From contig NZ_JACCHP010000020.1 of assembly GCF_016031625.1 (NCBI RefSeq), forward strand, positions 124,001-188,000: 64,000 nt of DNA. Reading direction: 5' to 3'. The notes beneath the pieces are model-generated. The model had not been told where the DNA came from, did no database searches, and saw only the letters and a list, made by a program, of their open reading frames with translations. The DNA is from Bradyrhizobium agreste (GTDB lineage: Bacteria > Pseudomonadota > Alphaproteobacteria > Rhizobiales > Xanthobacteraceae). Below, in pieces: positions 43,485 through 52,961 of the stretch (its first letter is position 1; every line of letters begins with the position of its first letter). Position numbers and translations under genes: made by a program.

Positions 43485-46168
43485 CCACCACGACCATCAA
43501 TGGACGGCCTCTGGTGCTGCCCGACGATCCGGATGCGCTCCTGATCGACGTGATCCGCGATGGCGGCCTCACCGGCACCAAACTCGTCTGCGGCTCCGGC
43601 GTCTGCGGCGCCTGCACTGTGCTGCTCGACGGCACGCCCGTCGTGAGCTGCCTGTTGCCGGCGCAGGCCGCCGCCGACAAATCGCTGACGACCATCGAGG
43701 GCGTCGGAGCCGCCGGATTGCATCCGGTGCAGAAGGCGTTCATGGCGCACGACGCCCTGCAATGCGGCTTCTGCACGCCCGGCTTCGTCGTCGAAGCCAC
43801 CGCCTTCCACGACAGCTGGCGCGCGACCAGGGGCGCGGCGACTCCCTCGCGCGAGGAGATCGCCGCCGCGCTATCGGGACATCTCTGCCGCTGCGGCGCC
43901 TATGAAGGCATCTATCGCGCCGTCGCCGAAGCATGCTCGGGCCGCTTCGACGGCATCGATCCCATCGCGCCGCGGCTGGAAGCCCGCGACAAGGTGACGG
44001 GACTGGCCCGCTACACGGTCGACATTCACCATGACGGCCAGCTCGAAGGCGTCATCCTGCGCGCGCACGTCGCGCATGCGAGGATCACCGGGCTCGATCT
44101 GGCACCGGCGCGCGCCATTGCCGGTGTTGCCGCGGTCGTTCCGCTGCTCGACGACGACAACATGGTCCGCTTCGTCGGCGCGCCGATTGCCGCCGTCGCG
44201 GCCAAGGATCGCCGCACCGCACTGCAGGCCATCGCCGCGATCAACTTCAAACCCGAGCCTTTGCCCGCCGTGATCGGGCTCGATGCAGCGCGACGCGACG
44301 ATGCGCCCGTCGTGTTCGAAAAGAAGGACCGTAAGCGTGCCGGCAACGTATCCGAGGGTGCCGGCGGCGCTCCGGTGTCGTGGAAGGGCAATGTGCGCGG
44401 GCCTTCGGCGCCGTTCTCGCAAAAAGCCAAGCAGGCCAGGAGCTGGCTTGACGAGGCGCGCCAGCAGCGCAATCCGCTGCTGGTCGAGCAGACCTTCCGC
44501 GTCTCGACGCAACAGCACGCAAGCCTCGAACCACATGCTGCCGTAGCCAGGTTCGATGGCGATCAGCTCATTGTGCACATCTCGACCCAAGCCATTCACG
44601 AGAGCATGGAGAAGATCGCCAAGCGTTATGGCCTGCCGCACGACAAGGTGCGTGTGATCGCCGATCACGTCGGCGGCGGGTTCGGCTCCAAGGGCAGCGT
44701 TGGGCTGGAGACCATCGCCGCGATCGAGCTTGCGCGCGCCGCGAAGGCGCCGGTGCGTGTCGCCTTCGATCGTGAAGAGGAGCTTTCCGTCACCGGCTAT
44801 CGTCCGGCCGCCGAGCTGAAGCTGTCCTTGCTGCCTTCGGCGGAGGGCCGCCTCAAGGCGCTGTCGCTCACCGCCCAGGCGGATACCGGCGCCGCCGTGA
44901 ACTCGCTGATCGCCGGCCTGGCGCGCCTGATCTATCCGGCCGAGGCAAAGGAGCTCGTCGACTTCGACGTGCTCAGCAATTTGCCGCCCGGCGCGCCGTT
45001 CCGCGGCCCCGGCGGTCCGCCGATGTCGTTTGCGCTGGAGCAGGCGGTCGACGAGGCGGCGCTGCGCATGAAGGTCGATCCGATTCAGCTGCGCAAGCTC
45101 TGGGACCCCGATCCCAACCGCCAGCGATTGTACGATTGGGCTGCCGGCCTCGACGTCTGGAAGAACCGCAAGCCGGCCGCCTCGCAGACCGGCCGCTACC
45201 GGCGCGGCGTCGGCGTCGCCACCGGCTACTGGCTCTATCTCTGGCAGACCGGCTCCTCGGTCGAACTCGCGATCAAGGGCGGCCGCATCGTCGCAAGCTG
45301 CGCGGTGCAGGATATCGGCACGGGCACGCGCAGCGTGATCGCGAACACCGTCGCGAAGGCGTTCGATCTCGAGCCGCAGGATGTGGAAGTTCGCATCGGC
45401 CGCTCCAACCTGCCGCCCGGACCGGGCTCCGGCGGCAGCCGCGTCACCGCCTCGGTGGTGCCGCCGACCCTGCTCGCCATCGACAAGCTGAAAGCGGAAA
45501 TCAAGCGCACCGCGTCTCGCACACCTGCTCCGGGCTCGAACGCGCCGTGGCGCGAGATGATCGCGGCTTCCCCTGATATCGCCGTGTCGGCGAGACGCCA
45601 GGAGGACGGCAAGCCGCCACCCGGCGTCAGGCCCGCGCTGCACGAAGCGGGCATCATGGGCCGGGTGTTCGGTTGGGTGCTGCGGCTGATGACCCACATG
45701 GTGGTCGGCGCCGGCGTGCCGAGCTCGGTGCAGGTGATGGAAGTCGAGGTCGATACCTGGCTCGGCCATGTGCGCGTGCTCAACGCCTATACGGGCCTTG
45801 CGGTCGGCAAGCTCGCCGCGCCGACGCTGGCGCGCAGCCAGGCCGCAGGCGCGGTGATCCAGGGCATCGGCTACGCACTCTATGAGTCGCGGGAGACCGA
45901 TCCCTCGAGCGGCCACGTCCTGAGCGGCAGCATGGAGGATTACCGCATACCGGGGATTGCCGACATGCCGAAACTGGACGTGCATTTCGACGAGGCCGGT
46001 TTCGAGCATGTGCCGGGCGGCAGCGTCGGCATCGGCGAAGTCGCCACCGTGCCGACCTCGCCCGCGATCGCCAACGCCATCCGCGATGCGATCGGCGTGA
46101 GACTGACCGAAATTCCGTTCCGGCCCGATCGTCTTTTGACCGCGCTGAAAGGGAGGGATGCAGCATGA
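43481..46168 (+). CDS. Fused iron-sulfur / molybdenum subunit of a xanthine-oxidase-family hydroxylase (PaoA-PaoC-like)
   Basis: An 895-residue fusion. Residues 1-160 are the two-[2Fe-2S] small subunit: CGSGVCGACTVLLDG then QCGFCTPGF and HLCRCGAYEGI. From about 165 (RLEARDKVTGLARYTVDIH) it is the molybdopterin-binding large subunit, with HVGGGFGSKG, PFRGPGGPPMSF and the catalytic Glu in GSVGIGEVATVP. These are separate polypeptides in PaoABC/YagTSR. The substrate is unknown. The ATG overlaps tetR, and the stop overlaps the FAD subunit gene. Confidence 0.92.
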   Translation: MTTTTINGRPLVLPDDPDALLIDVIRDGGLTGTKLVCGSGVCGACTVLLDGTPVVSCLLPAQAAADKSLTTIEGVGAAGLHPVQKAFMAHDALQCGFCTPGFVVEATAFHDSWRATRGAATPSREEIAAALSGHLCRCGAYEGIYRAVAEACSGRFDGIDPIAPRLEARDKVTGLARYTVDIHHDGQLEGVILRAHVAHARITGLDLAPARAIAGVAAVVPLLDDDNMVRFVGAPIAAVAAKDRRTALQAIAAINFKPEPLPAVIGLDAARRDDAPVVFEKKDRKRAGNVSEGAGGAPVSWKGNVRGPSAPFSQKAKQARSWLDEARQQRNPLLVEQTFRVSTQQHASLEPHAAVARFDGDQLIVHISTQAIHESMEKIAKRYGLPHDKVRVIADHVGGGFGSKGSVGLETIAAIELARAAKAPVRVAFDREEELSVTGYRPAAELKLSLLPSAEGRLKALSLTAQADTGAAVNSLIAGLARLIYPAEAKELVDFDVLSNLPPGAPFRGPGGPPMSFALEQAVDEAALRMKVDPIQLRKLWDPDPNRQRLYDWAAGLDVWKNRKPAASQTGRYRRGVGVATGYWLYLWQTGSSVELAIKGGRIVASCAVQDIGTGTRSVIANTVAKAFDLEPQDVEVRIGRSNLPPGPGSGGSRVTASVVPPTLLAIDKLKAEIKRTASRTPAPGSNAPWREMIAASPDIAVSARRQEDGKPPPGVRPALHEAGIMGRVFGWVLRLMTHMVVGAGVPSSVQVMEVEVDTWLGHVRVLNAYTGLAVGKLAAPTLARSQAAGAVIQGIGYALYESRETDPSSGHVLSGSMEDYRIPGIADMPKLDVHFDEAGFEHVPGGSVGIGEVATVPTSPAIANAIRDAIGVRLTEIPFRPDRLLTALKGRDAA

Positions 46169-47097
46169 GCGTCGCCGTCATGACCGCCAAGCCGACTGCC
46201 AAGCCCACGCCTGAATTCCGCGCTGGAGGCACCGACCTCAGCGAACGCCGCCGCAGCGGCGTGTCGCAGGGAATGCTGATCGATATCTCGGCCACCGGCG
46301 ACAAGACGATCACCTGGGACGCCGACGGAGCAGCCCGGATCGGGGCGCTGACCACCATCGCCGCGATCGCGACCGACGCGCGCATCGCCGCTGCCTATCC
46401 CGGACTTGCGGCGAGCGCGCAAGGGCTTGCCACGCCACAGGTCCGCCAGGTTGCAACGCTCGGCGGCAATCTCGCGCAGCGTTCACGCTGCTGGTATTTC
46501 CGCCGGGCCGACATCGATTGCCTGAAGAAAAGCGGCAGCACCTGCCCTGCCCGGTCCGGCAATCATCTCTATGGCGTTGCCTTCGATCTCGGCCCGTGCG
46601 TCGCGCCGCATCCCTCGACCATGGCGGCGGCTCTACTCGCCTATGATGCAACCATCACCACGGACCGGCGCAGCGGATTGACGATTGCCGACCTGCTCGG
46701 CGACGGCTCGATCTCGCACGCCGATCATACGCTCGCAGCAGGCGAGATGATCAAGAGCATTGCGCTTCCTGCTCCGCTTCAAGGCGAGCGCGCTTCCTAC
46801 AAGCGGGCGATCAGCCGGACCTATGCGGAATGGCCGCTGGCGGAACTCTGCGCCCGCGTCGTGATCGCCGGCGGCAAGTTCGAGCTCGTGCGTCTCGCTG
46901 CAGGCGGCGTTGCGCCCGTGCCGCTTCGCCTCACCGCCGCGGAAGACCAGCTCAGTGGCAAGATTGCCAATGCGGCATCGATCGCAGAAGCGGCGAAAGC
47001 GGCAAGCTCGGGTGCCAAACCATTGCCGATGACGACCTACAAGCTCGATCTTCTGCAAGGCTTGGTGCGCGACGTGCTGGAGCGGCTTTCGGATTAG
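46165..47097 (+). CDS. FAD-binding subunit with extra [4Fe-4S] cysteines (PaoB/YagS-like)
   Basis: A 310-residue FAD/CO-dehydrogenase-M-type subunit that passes electrons from the Mo and iron-sulfur subunit to an acceptor. FAD segments include ALTTIAAIATDARI and QVATLGGNLAQRS. The insertion RCWYFRR ... DCLKKSG, STCPARSGNHLYG and LGPCVAPHPS carries four cysteines, as in E. coli YagS, which binds an additional [4Fe-4S] cluster. The pair therefore resembles a periplasmic-type aldehyde oxidoreductase, though no Tat signal is visible here. Confidence 0.9.
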   Translation: MSVAVMTAKPTAKPTPEFRAGGTDLSERRRSGVSQGMLIDISATGDKTITWDADGAARIGALTTIAAIATDARIAAAYPGLAASAQGLATPQVRQVATLGGNLAQRSRCWYFRRADIDCLKKSGSTCPARSGNHLYGVAFDLGPCVAPHPSTMAAALLAYDATITTDRRSGLTIADLLGDGSISHADHTLAAGEMIKSIALPAPLQGERASYKRAISRTYAEWPLAELCARVVIAGGKFELVRLAAGGVAPVPLRLTAAEDQLSGKIANAASIAEAAKAASSGAKPLPMTTYKLDLLQGLVRDVLERLSD

Positions 47098-47108
47098 CTG
47101 GACGCGCA

Positions 47109-47153
47109 CGCCGCGAAGCCGCTGTAGCCAACGCCTGGAGCGACGAGCTTGCG
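47109..47153 (+). pseudogene. Decayed duplicate of the DUF1150 3' end
   Basis: This stretch resembles 42383-42428 base for base, including the exact 15-mer GCCAACGCCTGGAGC, and in one frame reads REAAVANAWSDEL against SREAAIANAWSNEL of DUF1150. No start or full gene remains. It lies just after the Mo-hydroxylase operon, so DUF1150 sequence flanks that operon on both sides. Confidence 0.65.
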
Positions 47154-47199
47154 GACACAGCCCGGCGTGACCAAGCTCAACTTCCAAAAGCCTCCCGCC

Positions 47200-48216
47200 T
47201 CAGCGCCCGGCCGGAATCAGCGCTCGGATGATCTCCGGCCTCCAGGCTTGGCGCGTGCCGTCGAAGGCAGCGAAATCGTGGTCGAACTGCCAGTAGGCCC
47301 AGGCCCAGCCGAGCCGCTCTGCGCTTCGCGCCACGAACGACAGATATCGCGTCCGGGCTTCGGCTGGTGCGGCCTCGTACACGCCGAACTCGCCGAGATA
47401 GATCGGACGTTTTTCCTTTTCGGACCAGGACCGGATCTTGTCGAAATCGGCGCGCGCCTTCTGCTCGTCCTCCGGCGTGCCCCAATCGAGCGGCCCGATT
47501 TTCGAGAACGTCGGCGACCACGGCGCGCCCTGATGGGTGAAGCGGATCGGCGCGTAATAGTGAAACGTGACGATGAGGTTTCGGTCATCTGGCGGCAGGA
47601 CCAGGTCCTCGACCGGCATCTCATCGACGTTGAGAACCGCCGCGATCACCGGCCGCCGCGGGTTGGTGGCGCGGATGATGCCGAGACACTCGTTCAGAAG
47701 GGCGTTCCAGGCGGCAAAGGTCATCAGCCCGCCCGGCTCATTGAGCACCTCGAAGACGAGCCTCGGATATTTTCCGGCATAGCGCGCGGCGATTTGCGTC
47801 CAGAACGCTTTCAGCTTCTCGGCGCACGCGGAGACGTCGCGCTGACAGACATGGGTATCGTGCTCATCCAGGATGGGGATGAGCTTTCGGGCGAGCACCT
47901 CCTCGATCACGGCGTCGAGCCGCCCCAAGACGGCTTCATCCAGCGAATTCTCCGCATTCATGAACTTGAAGCCGAAGAAATTGATCCGGACGTGCGAGAA
48001 CCCGGCGCGCCTGATCGCAGTGAGGTTGTCCAGGCGAAATGGCGCGTTCCGGCCTCCCGCCCAGATGCCGTCATAGCCGAGGATGTTGATGCCGCGCCCC
48101 AATTTTGGGAGCGCGTGGGCCTGCGAGGCTGCGGCCGCTGGAGAGCAGATCGCAAACACGGACAGCGCCAGTGCGACACCGAAAGCTATCGGCCGGCGGA
48201 CGCAGATGGCATTCAT
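47200..48216 (-). CDS. Secreted GH5-family glycoside hydrolase (cellulase-like)
   Basis: A 338-residue protein with a signal peptide (residues 1-29, AFGVALALSVFAICSPAAA). The GH5 acid/base Glu is in VFEVLNEPGG and the nucleophile in IYLGEFGVYE; RINFFGFKF, DEHDTH and FHYYAPIRFTHQ are also family-like. It could cut beta-1,4-glucan or another beta-linked polysaccharide. It follows the O-antigen-ligase-like gene after 19 bp, so the two are likely cotranscribed and act on the same surface polymer. Confidence 0.9.
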   Translation of the reverse strand: MNAICVRRPIAFGVALALSVFAICSPAAAASQAHALPKLGRGINILGYDGIWAGGRNAPFRLDNLTAIRRAGFSHVRINFFGFKFMNAENSLDEAVLGRLDAVIEEVLARKLIPILDEHDTHVCQRDVSACAEKLKAFWTQIAARYAGKYPRLVFEVLNEPGGLMTFAAWNALLNECLGIIRATNPRRPVIAAVLNVDEMPVEDLVLPPDDRNLIVTFHYYAPIRFTHQGAPWSPTFSKIGPLDWGTPEDEQKARADFDKIRSWSEKEKRPIYLGEFGVYEAAPAEARTRYLSFVARSAERLGWAWAYWQFDHDFAAFDGTRQAWRPEIIRALIPAGR

Positions 48217-48235
48217 CCTGCCTGCTCCATCATTC

Positions 48236-49513
48236 CTACGAGCCTTGTTGCGGCACCGGCCGGCACACTGCGAAGAAGAATGCGACGAGCAGTACCGAGG
48301 TGAACATCGTCGAGCGCAGGAACATCGTCTCGGTGAAATTCGATTGAAAGCTAAGGACGACGAATCCGATGATGAGAGCGCAATGACGACGGTCGATCGA
48401 CCGCGTGGCGATCAGGTACAGGACCTTTTCCGAGAACAGATAGACGCTCGCGACGAACAGCACGTAGCCCAGGAATCCGGTTTCCATCGCCACCGCGATG
48501 TAGCCGCTATGATAATTGTCCAGCACCCAGCCATGGTTCTGGTTGAAATAGTCGTAAATCGCAGGGCGCGTCCAGAATCCGTTGATGCCGAAGCCCAGCA
48601 GCGGCGCATCGTTGAAATGACCGATGGCGTACTGCCAAATGAAGGTCCGTTCGGTCAAATTGATGGTCGATTCGCCGAGATGGATGGAATCGTACCCCGT
48701 GACGTAGAAATACAGGATCAGCAGCGCAGCCAGGATGCACATGACGACCGGCAGCACCGCGTAAATCCTCATGCAGCGGATCGACCACATCGAGGTCACG
48801 AGCAATGCACCGGCGGCAATGGCGACGGCGCCGGCACCACGGGATTCCGAGGCGATGACGCATGTCGATGCCAGGAGAAACATCAGGAGGAAAGCAATCC
48901 AGCCCTGGCCCGTCATCTTCCGATAGCAGGCAAAGAACATCAGGTAGGCGCTGATGAAGCCGAGGGTCTGCTTCGATTCGTAGATCCCTTGCCACTGGCC
49001 GTTGTGCATCCAGCTCTGATCGACGCCGATCTCGGGCACGAAGACCGCACACAGGGCCGAGGCGGCAACCAACATGAAGAGCCCCAGCGCCGTCGCTCCG
49101 ACGATCTCGTCGATGTCGATCCGCGTGATGAGGCAGTAGGCTCCGAAGGTCGTCATCACGAGGGCCGCGCTCTTCATGATCGCCGCAGCGGCGAGGCCGG
49201 TCCAGAGCACGGACACAGCGGCGAGAGCATAGAATGCGAGCAGCGCGATGAAATCGGGATTGGGCTGCACGCGCACACAGGGACGCACGAACGCACTGGC
49301 ATAGATCAGGACGACCCACATCAAGAGCGCAATGGCCTGTTGCACAAAGCTCCATTCTGCGGGAAGCAGCGCGGGGTTGAAGACACCCATCGACGCGATC
49401 ACGTTGACGGTGATCGAGCCGCGCATCACGTTTCTGGCGAGCTTTTCCACGCCGACGCGGGGCGCTTGCCAAATCGCGCCGTCATCCTCTTCGGAATCGT
49501 GCAGGCTGGTCAT
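48236..49513 (-). CDS. O-antigen ligase / Wzy-like polysaccharide polymerase
   Basis: A 425-residue polytopic membrane protein with about ten predicted helices and a large periplasmic loop (LGESTINLTERTFIWQYAIG ... GFGINGFWTRPAIYDY). The loop feature RTFIWQYA-x-GHF and the glycine motif GINGFW are typical of WaaL/Wzy-type (PF04932) proteins. It probably joins repeat units of a surface polysaccharide. The ATG at 49513 is chosen because the frame upstream runs into low-complexity DNA; the Shine-Dalgarno is weak. Confidence 0.82.
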   Translation of the reverse strand: MTSLHDSEEDDGAIWQAPRVGVEKLARNVMRGSITVNVIASMGVFNPALLPAEWSFVQQAIALLMWVVLIYASAFVRPCVRVQPNPDFIALLAFYALAAVSVLWTGLAAAAIMKSAALVMTTFGAYCLITRIDIDEIVGATALGLFMLVAASALCAVFVPEIGVDQSWMHNGQWQGIYESKQTLGFISAYLMFFACYRKMTGQGWIAFLLMFLLASTCVIASESRGAGAVAIAAGALLVTSMWSIRCMRIYAVLPVVMCILAALLILYFYVTGYDSIHLGESTINLTERTFIWQYAIGHFNDAPLLGFGINGFWTRPAIYDYFNQNHGWVLDNYHSGYIAVAMETGFLGYVLFVASVYLFSEKVLYLIATRSIDRRHCALIIGFVVLSFQSNFTETMFLRSTMFTSVLLVAFFFAVCRPVPQQGS

Positions 49514-49860
49514 GAGCTGACCGCCTGAAGCACGGCGGAGCTTCCCACACCGCGCACCACGAGCGCCTTCGCACGCGCGCCTGCCGCGGGTATCGGCCGG
49601 TCGAGGCCTGATTCCCAGGGCCGTTCTCCCGCCGCGGCCGCGAGGCGCAACGGCGTCATTCCATTCCCAGTCACGTCCGCTCAGTCCACAGCTTCTCACG
49701 ACTCTTAGCGGATGTTGGCGCCGCCCAATGTGCCGTGCGTCTCAAGCGGGAAGATTGTCGTACCTTCTACCTTTGTGATCAAGCTGGCATGACGGGACGC
49801 TGCCCTCACAATCGGGTGCCAGACAGGATCGGGCCCTTACAAGGCGGGAAGGACGGAAAG
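49514..49860. other. Gene-free stretch between the O-antigen-ligase-like gene and ptsN
   Basis: I see no open frame with family likeness, no RNA gene and no clear palindrome here. It may contain the promoter of the minus-strand polymerase gene and the 3' end of the ptsN transcript. Confidence 0.5.
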
Positions 49861-50322
49861 TTACGCTGCCGTCGCCGGCGGCAGTGCCAACACCGAGTAG
49901 ATCGCCTGCGCATCGCGCGAGGCGCGGAGCTTCTTGGCGATGTCCTGGTCGCGCAGCAGGCGGGCGATGCGGGCGAGCGCCTTGAGGTGATCGGCGCCGG
50001 CGCCTTCGGGGGCGAGCAGCAGGAAGACGAGATCGACCGGCTGGCCATCCATCGCCTCGAAATCGATCGGACGATCGAGCCGCGCGAACAGGCCGAAGAT
50101 CTTCTCGAGCTTCGGCAGCTTGCCGTGGGGAATGGCGACGCCATAACCGACCGCGGTGGTGCCGAGCTTCTCCCGCTGCAGCAGCACCTCGAACACCGCG
50201 CGCTCGTTCTGTCCGGTCAGCTCGGCGGCCTTGGCCGCGAGCTCCTGCAGCGCCTGCTTCTTGCTGTTGACTTTCAATGCCGGGAGAATCGCCTCGGGTG
50301 CGACCAGATCGGTAATCGGCAT
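49861..50322 (-). CDS. ptsN: EIIA-Ntr, nitrogen-related PTS protein
   Basis: A 153-residue PTS EIIA domain. The phosphorylated histidine is in GYGVAIPHGKLP, the hallmark of EIIA-Ntr, and LVFLLLAPEGAG follows. It takes part in the PtsP-NPr-EIIANtr relay that links nitrogen, potassium and phosphate status to gene expression. Location downstream of rpoN and hpf is the classical rpoN cluster. Confidence 0.96.
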   Translation of the reverse strand: MPITDLVAPEAILPALKVNSKKQALQELAAKAAELTGQNERAVFEVLLQREKLGTTAVGYGVAIPHGKLPKLEKIFGLFARLDRPIDFEAMDGQPVDLVFLLLAPEGAGADHLKALARIARLLRDQDIAKKLRASRDAQAIYSVLALPPATAA

Positions 50323-50547
50323 GGAAGCTTTCCGAGGTGAATTAAACCGTCAGGTTCCGATTTGGCCAGCTTGATAGACCAAGCTCGGCCGGCGTCAATA
50401 ACATGAAGCAGGAGGCGGACTTAGCCCCAAGTCCTGCCAAGTCCAGATGTGGGGGGCTTCTACTCCAACGCAATCCCGGTGCCAACTCCCGCGTGCGGCT
50501 TTGCCCCCGTCATTGTTAAGGGCCGGTGCGGGTGCCGGCTGGCGGGC

Positions 50548-51153
50548 CTAGCCACCGGACTGGCCGTCCACCTTGGCTCCCGGCGGGTCGATCCAGCCCA
50601 CGTTGCCGTCCGCCCTGCGGTAAATGATGTTCACCCGGCCGGACGAGCCATGCTGGAATACCAGGCAGGGTGCCCCGCTGAGGTCGAGTTCCATGACGGC
50701 TTCGCTGACCGAGAGCCGCTTCAGCGACGTGGTCTGCTCCGCGATGATGACGGGGCTGTAGCCGGTGACTTCCTCTTCGCCCTCTCCGGGCGCTTCCAGC
50801 ACATAGCTGGTGGCGTCGAGCGCCGCCATCGCCTCGGAGGCGGCATGGGCCTTGCGCGCGGAGCGGTCCTTGAGCCGGTTCTTGTAGCGCCGCAGCCGCT
50901 TCTCGATCATCAGCAGCGCCTGGTCGGCACTGGCATAGGCATCCGGTGCGTTTGAATCGGCCTCCAGCGTGATTCCCGAATCGAGATGCAGGGCGCAATC
51001 GGTGCGAAAGCCGAAGCCGTCCTTGCTCAGCGTGATGTGGCCGGAATAATTGCCATCGAAATATTTGCGCAGCACCTCGTCGGTGCGGTCGGCAACGCGG
51101 CCGCGCAGCGCCTCGCCGACGCTGATGCTCTTTCCCGAGATTCTGAGAGTCAT
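50548..51153 (-). CDS. hpf: Long-form ribosome hibernation promoting factor
   Basis: A 201-residue protein with an N-terminal S30AE/HPF domain (TLRISGKSISVGEALRGRVADR) and a C-terminal dimerisation domain starting about 145 (VIIAEQTTSLKRLSVSEAV). This long form joins two 70S ribosomes through the C-terminal domain into 100S particles. The start at 51153 is preferred over the longer frame from 51234 because it matches the family N-terminus. It sits between rpoN and ptsN. Confidence 0.95.
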   Translation of the reverse strand: MTLRISGKSISVGEALRGRVADRTDEVLRKYFDGNYSGHITLSKDGFGFRTDCALHLDSGITLEADSNAPDAYASADQALLMIEKRLRRYKNRLKDRSARKAHAASEAMAALDATSYVLEAPGEGEEEVTGYSPVIIAEQTTSLKRLSVSEAVMELDLSGAPCLVFQHGSSGRVNIIYRRADGNVGWIDPPGAKVDGQSGG

Positions 51154-51234
51154 GTGATGCCTCGCTTGGTTGGTGCCCAGCTTGGATCGGTCTCGATGGG
51201 GCATCGAGAGTAGCGCGATTTGGCGCCAGCGCAA

Positions 51235-52872
51235 TCAGGCCGGTTCGGGATTGCGGGAGCGATCGGACAAGGCGGTAGAGAGGACGTTACCAAGAGCACT
51301 CTGCTTGTCGCGGCGGCGTTGCACCGAGGAGGGTATGCGCATGGCTTCGCGGTACTTCGCGACCGTGCGGCGGGCAATATCAATGCCCGAGGCGCGCAAG
51401 CGTTCCACAATGGTGTCGTCCGACAGGATCGCGGAGGGCTCCTCCGAATCGATCAGCTGCTTGATGTGGTGACGCACCGCTTCCGCCGAATGCGCTTCGC
51501 CGCCGTCCGCCGAGGCGATCGAGGCCGTGAAGAAATATTTCAGCTCGAAGGTGCCGCGGTTGGTCGCCATGTATTTGTTGGCGGTGACGCGAGACACCGT
51601 GGATTCGTGCATCTGGATGGCGTCGGCGACGGCCTTCAGATTGAGCGGCCGCAAATGCGCGACGCCATGGGTGAAGAACCCGTCCTGCTGGCGCACGATC
51701 TCGGTTGCCACTTTCAGGATGGTGCGGGCGCGCTGGTCGAGGGCGCGCACCAGCCAGGTCGCGTTCTGCAGCGCGTCGGTGAAATAGGACTTGTCGCCGT
51801 CCTTGCCGATCTTCTTCGACAGCTCGGAATAATAGGTCTGGTTGACCAGCACGCGCGGCAGGGTGTCGCTGTTGAGCTCGACATGCCAGCCGCCGTCGGG
51901 ACCCGGACGGACATAGACATCGGGCACCATGGTCTGCAGGCGCGCCGATCCGAACTTCATGCCGGGCTTGGGATTGAGGCGGCGGATCTCGCCGATCATG
52001 TCGGCGATGTCCTCGTCGTCGACGCCGCAGATCTTGCGCAGCGCCGCGATGTCGCGCTTGGCGAGCAGATCGAGATGCTCGACCAGCGCCTGCATCGCAG
52101 GGTCGTAGCGGTCGAGCTCGCGCAGCTGGATCGCCAGGCACTCGCTAAGGGAGCGCGCGCAGACGCCGGGCGGATCGAATTTCTGCAGCACGGCGAGGAC
52201 GTTTTCGACCTCGGCCTGCGATGCGCCGAGGCGCTCGGCGGCCTGGCCAAGATCGGGCGGCAGATAGCCGGCCTCGTCGACAAGGTCGATCAGGTACTGG
52301 CCGATCATGCGTTGCGCGGGCGCGGTGAAGGCGACCGAGAGCTGCTCGGCGAGATGGTCCGACAACGTTGTCTCGGCCGCGACAAAAGCTTCGAGATTGT
52401 AGTCTTCGTCACCAGAGGCGCCGCCGCCCCATTCGGTATAGGTGGTCGGCGCGGCATCCTGGGCGTTGCGCGCCGCAGCCTCGGCCGGCTCCTCGGAGAA
52501 GACGTTGTCGAGGCCGGTGTCCAGGGTCTGCTCGATCTCGGCGCGGGTGCCGAGATCCTTGCTCAGCCATTCTTCCTGGCCCGGCTCGAAGCCTTCCGCG
52601 CTGCCGCCGAAGCCGTCCTCGCCCTGGGCGTCGCCATGACCCTCACCCTGGCCGCCCTCGGAATCGCCGTAACTGCCGGGTTCGGCCGAAGCTTCGCCCG
52701 CGGGGGCCTCGTCACTGGCCCGCTCCAGCAGCGGGTTTCGCTCGAGCTCCTCTTCCACGAAGGTCGTGAGATCGAGATTGGACAATTGCAGCAGCTTGAT
52801 CGCCTGCATCAGCTGCGGCGTCATGACCAGCGACTGCGATTGCCGGAACTCTAATCTCTGCGTAAGCGCCAT
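51235..52872 (-). CDS. rpoN: RNA polymerase sigma-54 factor
   Basis: A 545-residue sigma-54. Region I is LEFRQSQSLVMTPQLMQAIKLL, region II is long and acidic, with Gly/Glu-rich stretches (about 60-110), and the C-terminal RpoN box is ARRTVAKYREAMRIPSS. It directs transcription with activator ATPases for nitrogen, C4-dicarboxylate and flagellar genes. The lptB-rpoN-hpf-ptsN order is the typical rhizobial one; Bradyrhizobium often has a second rpoN elsewhere. Confidence 0.97.
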   Translation of the reverse strand: MALTQRLEFRQSQSLVMTPQLMQAIKLLQLSNLDLTTFVEEELERNPLLERASDEAPAGEASAEPGSYGDSEGGQGEGHGDAQGEDGFGGSAEGFEPGQEEWLSKDLGTRAEIEQTLDTGLDNVFSEEPAEAAARNAQDAAPTTYTEWGGGASGDEDYNLEAFVAAETTLSDHLAEQLSVAFTAPAQRMIGQYLIDLVDEAGYLPPDLGQAAERLGASQAEVENVLAVLQKFDPPGVCARSLSECLAIQLRELDRYDPAMQALVEHLDLLAKRDIAALRKICGVDDEDIADMIGEIRRLNPKPGMKFGSARLQTMVPDVYVRPGPDGGWHVELNSDTLPRVLVNQTYYSELSKKIGKDGDKSYFTDALQNATWLVRALDQRARTILKVATEIVRQQDGFFTHGVAHLRPLNLKAVADAIQMHESTVSRVTANKYMATNRGTFELKYFFTASIASADGGEAHSAEAVRHHIKQLIDSEEPSAILSDDTIVERLRASGIDIARRTVAKYREAMRIPSSVQRRRDKQSALGNVLSTALSDRSRNPEPA

Positions 52873-52961
52873 GAAGCAAGAACCGTTCCCAAAGATGGTC
52901 CGATTTTTGCTTATCCTAGTCCGAGCCCGATGTACACGTCTTGACGAAACGCAAAAACGGG

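Noticed and set aside
51220..52854. 544-codon + strand frame across rpoN
   Set aside because: Antisense to rpoN, with no domain likeness, and rpoN has full motif support.
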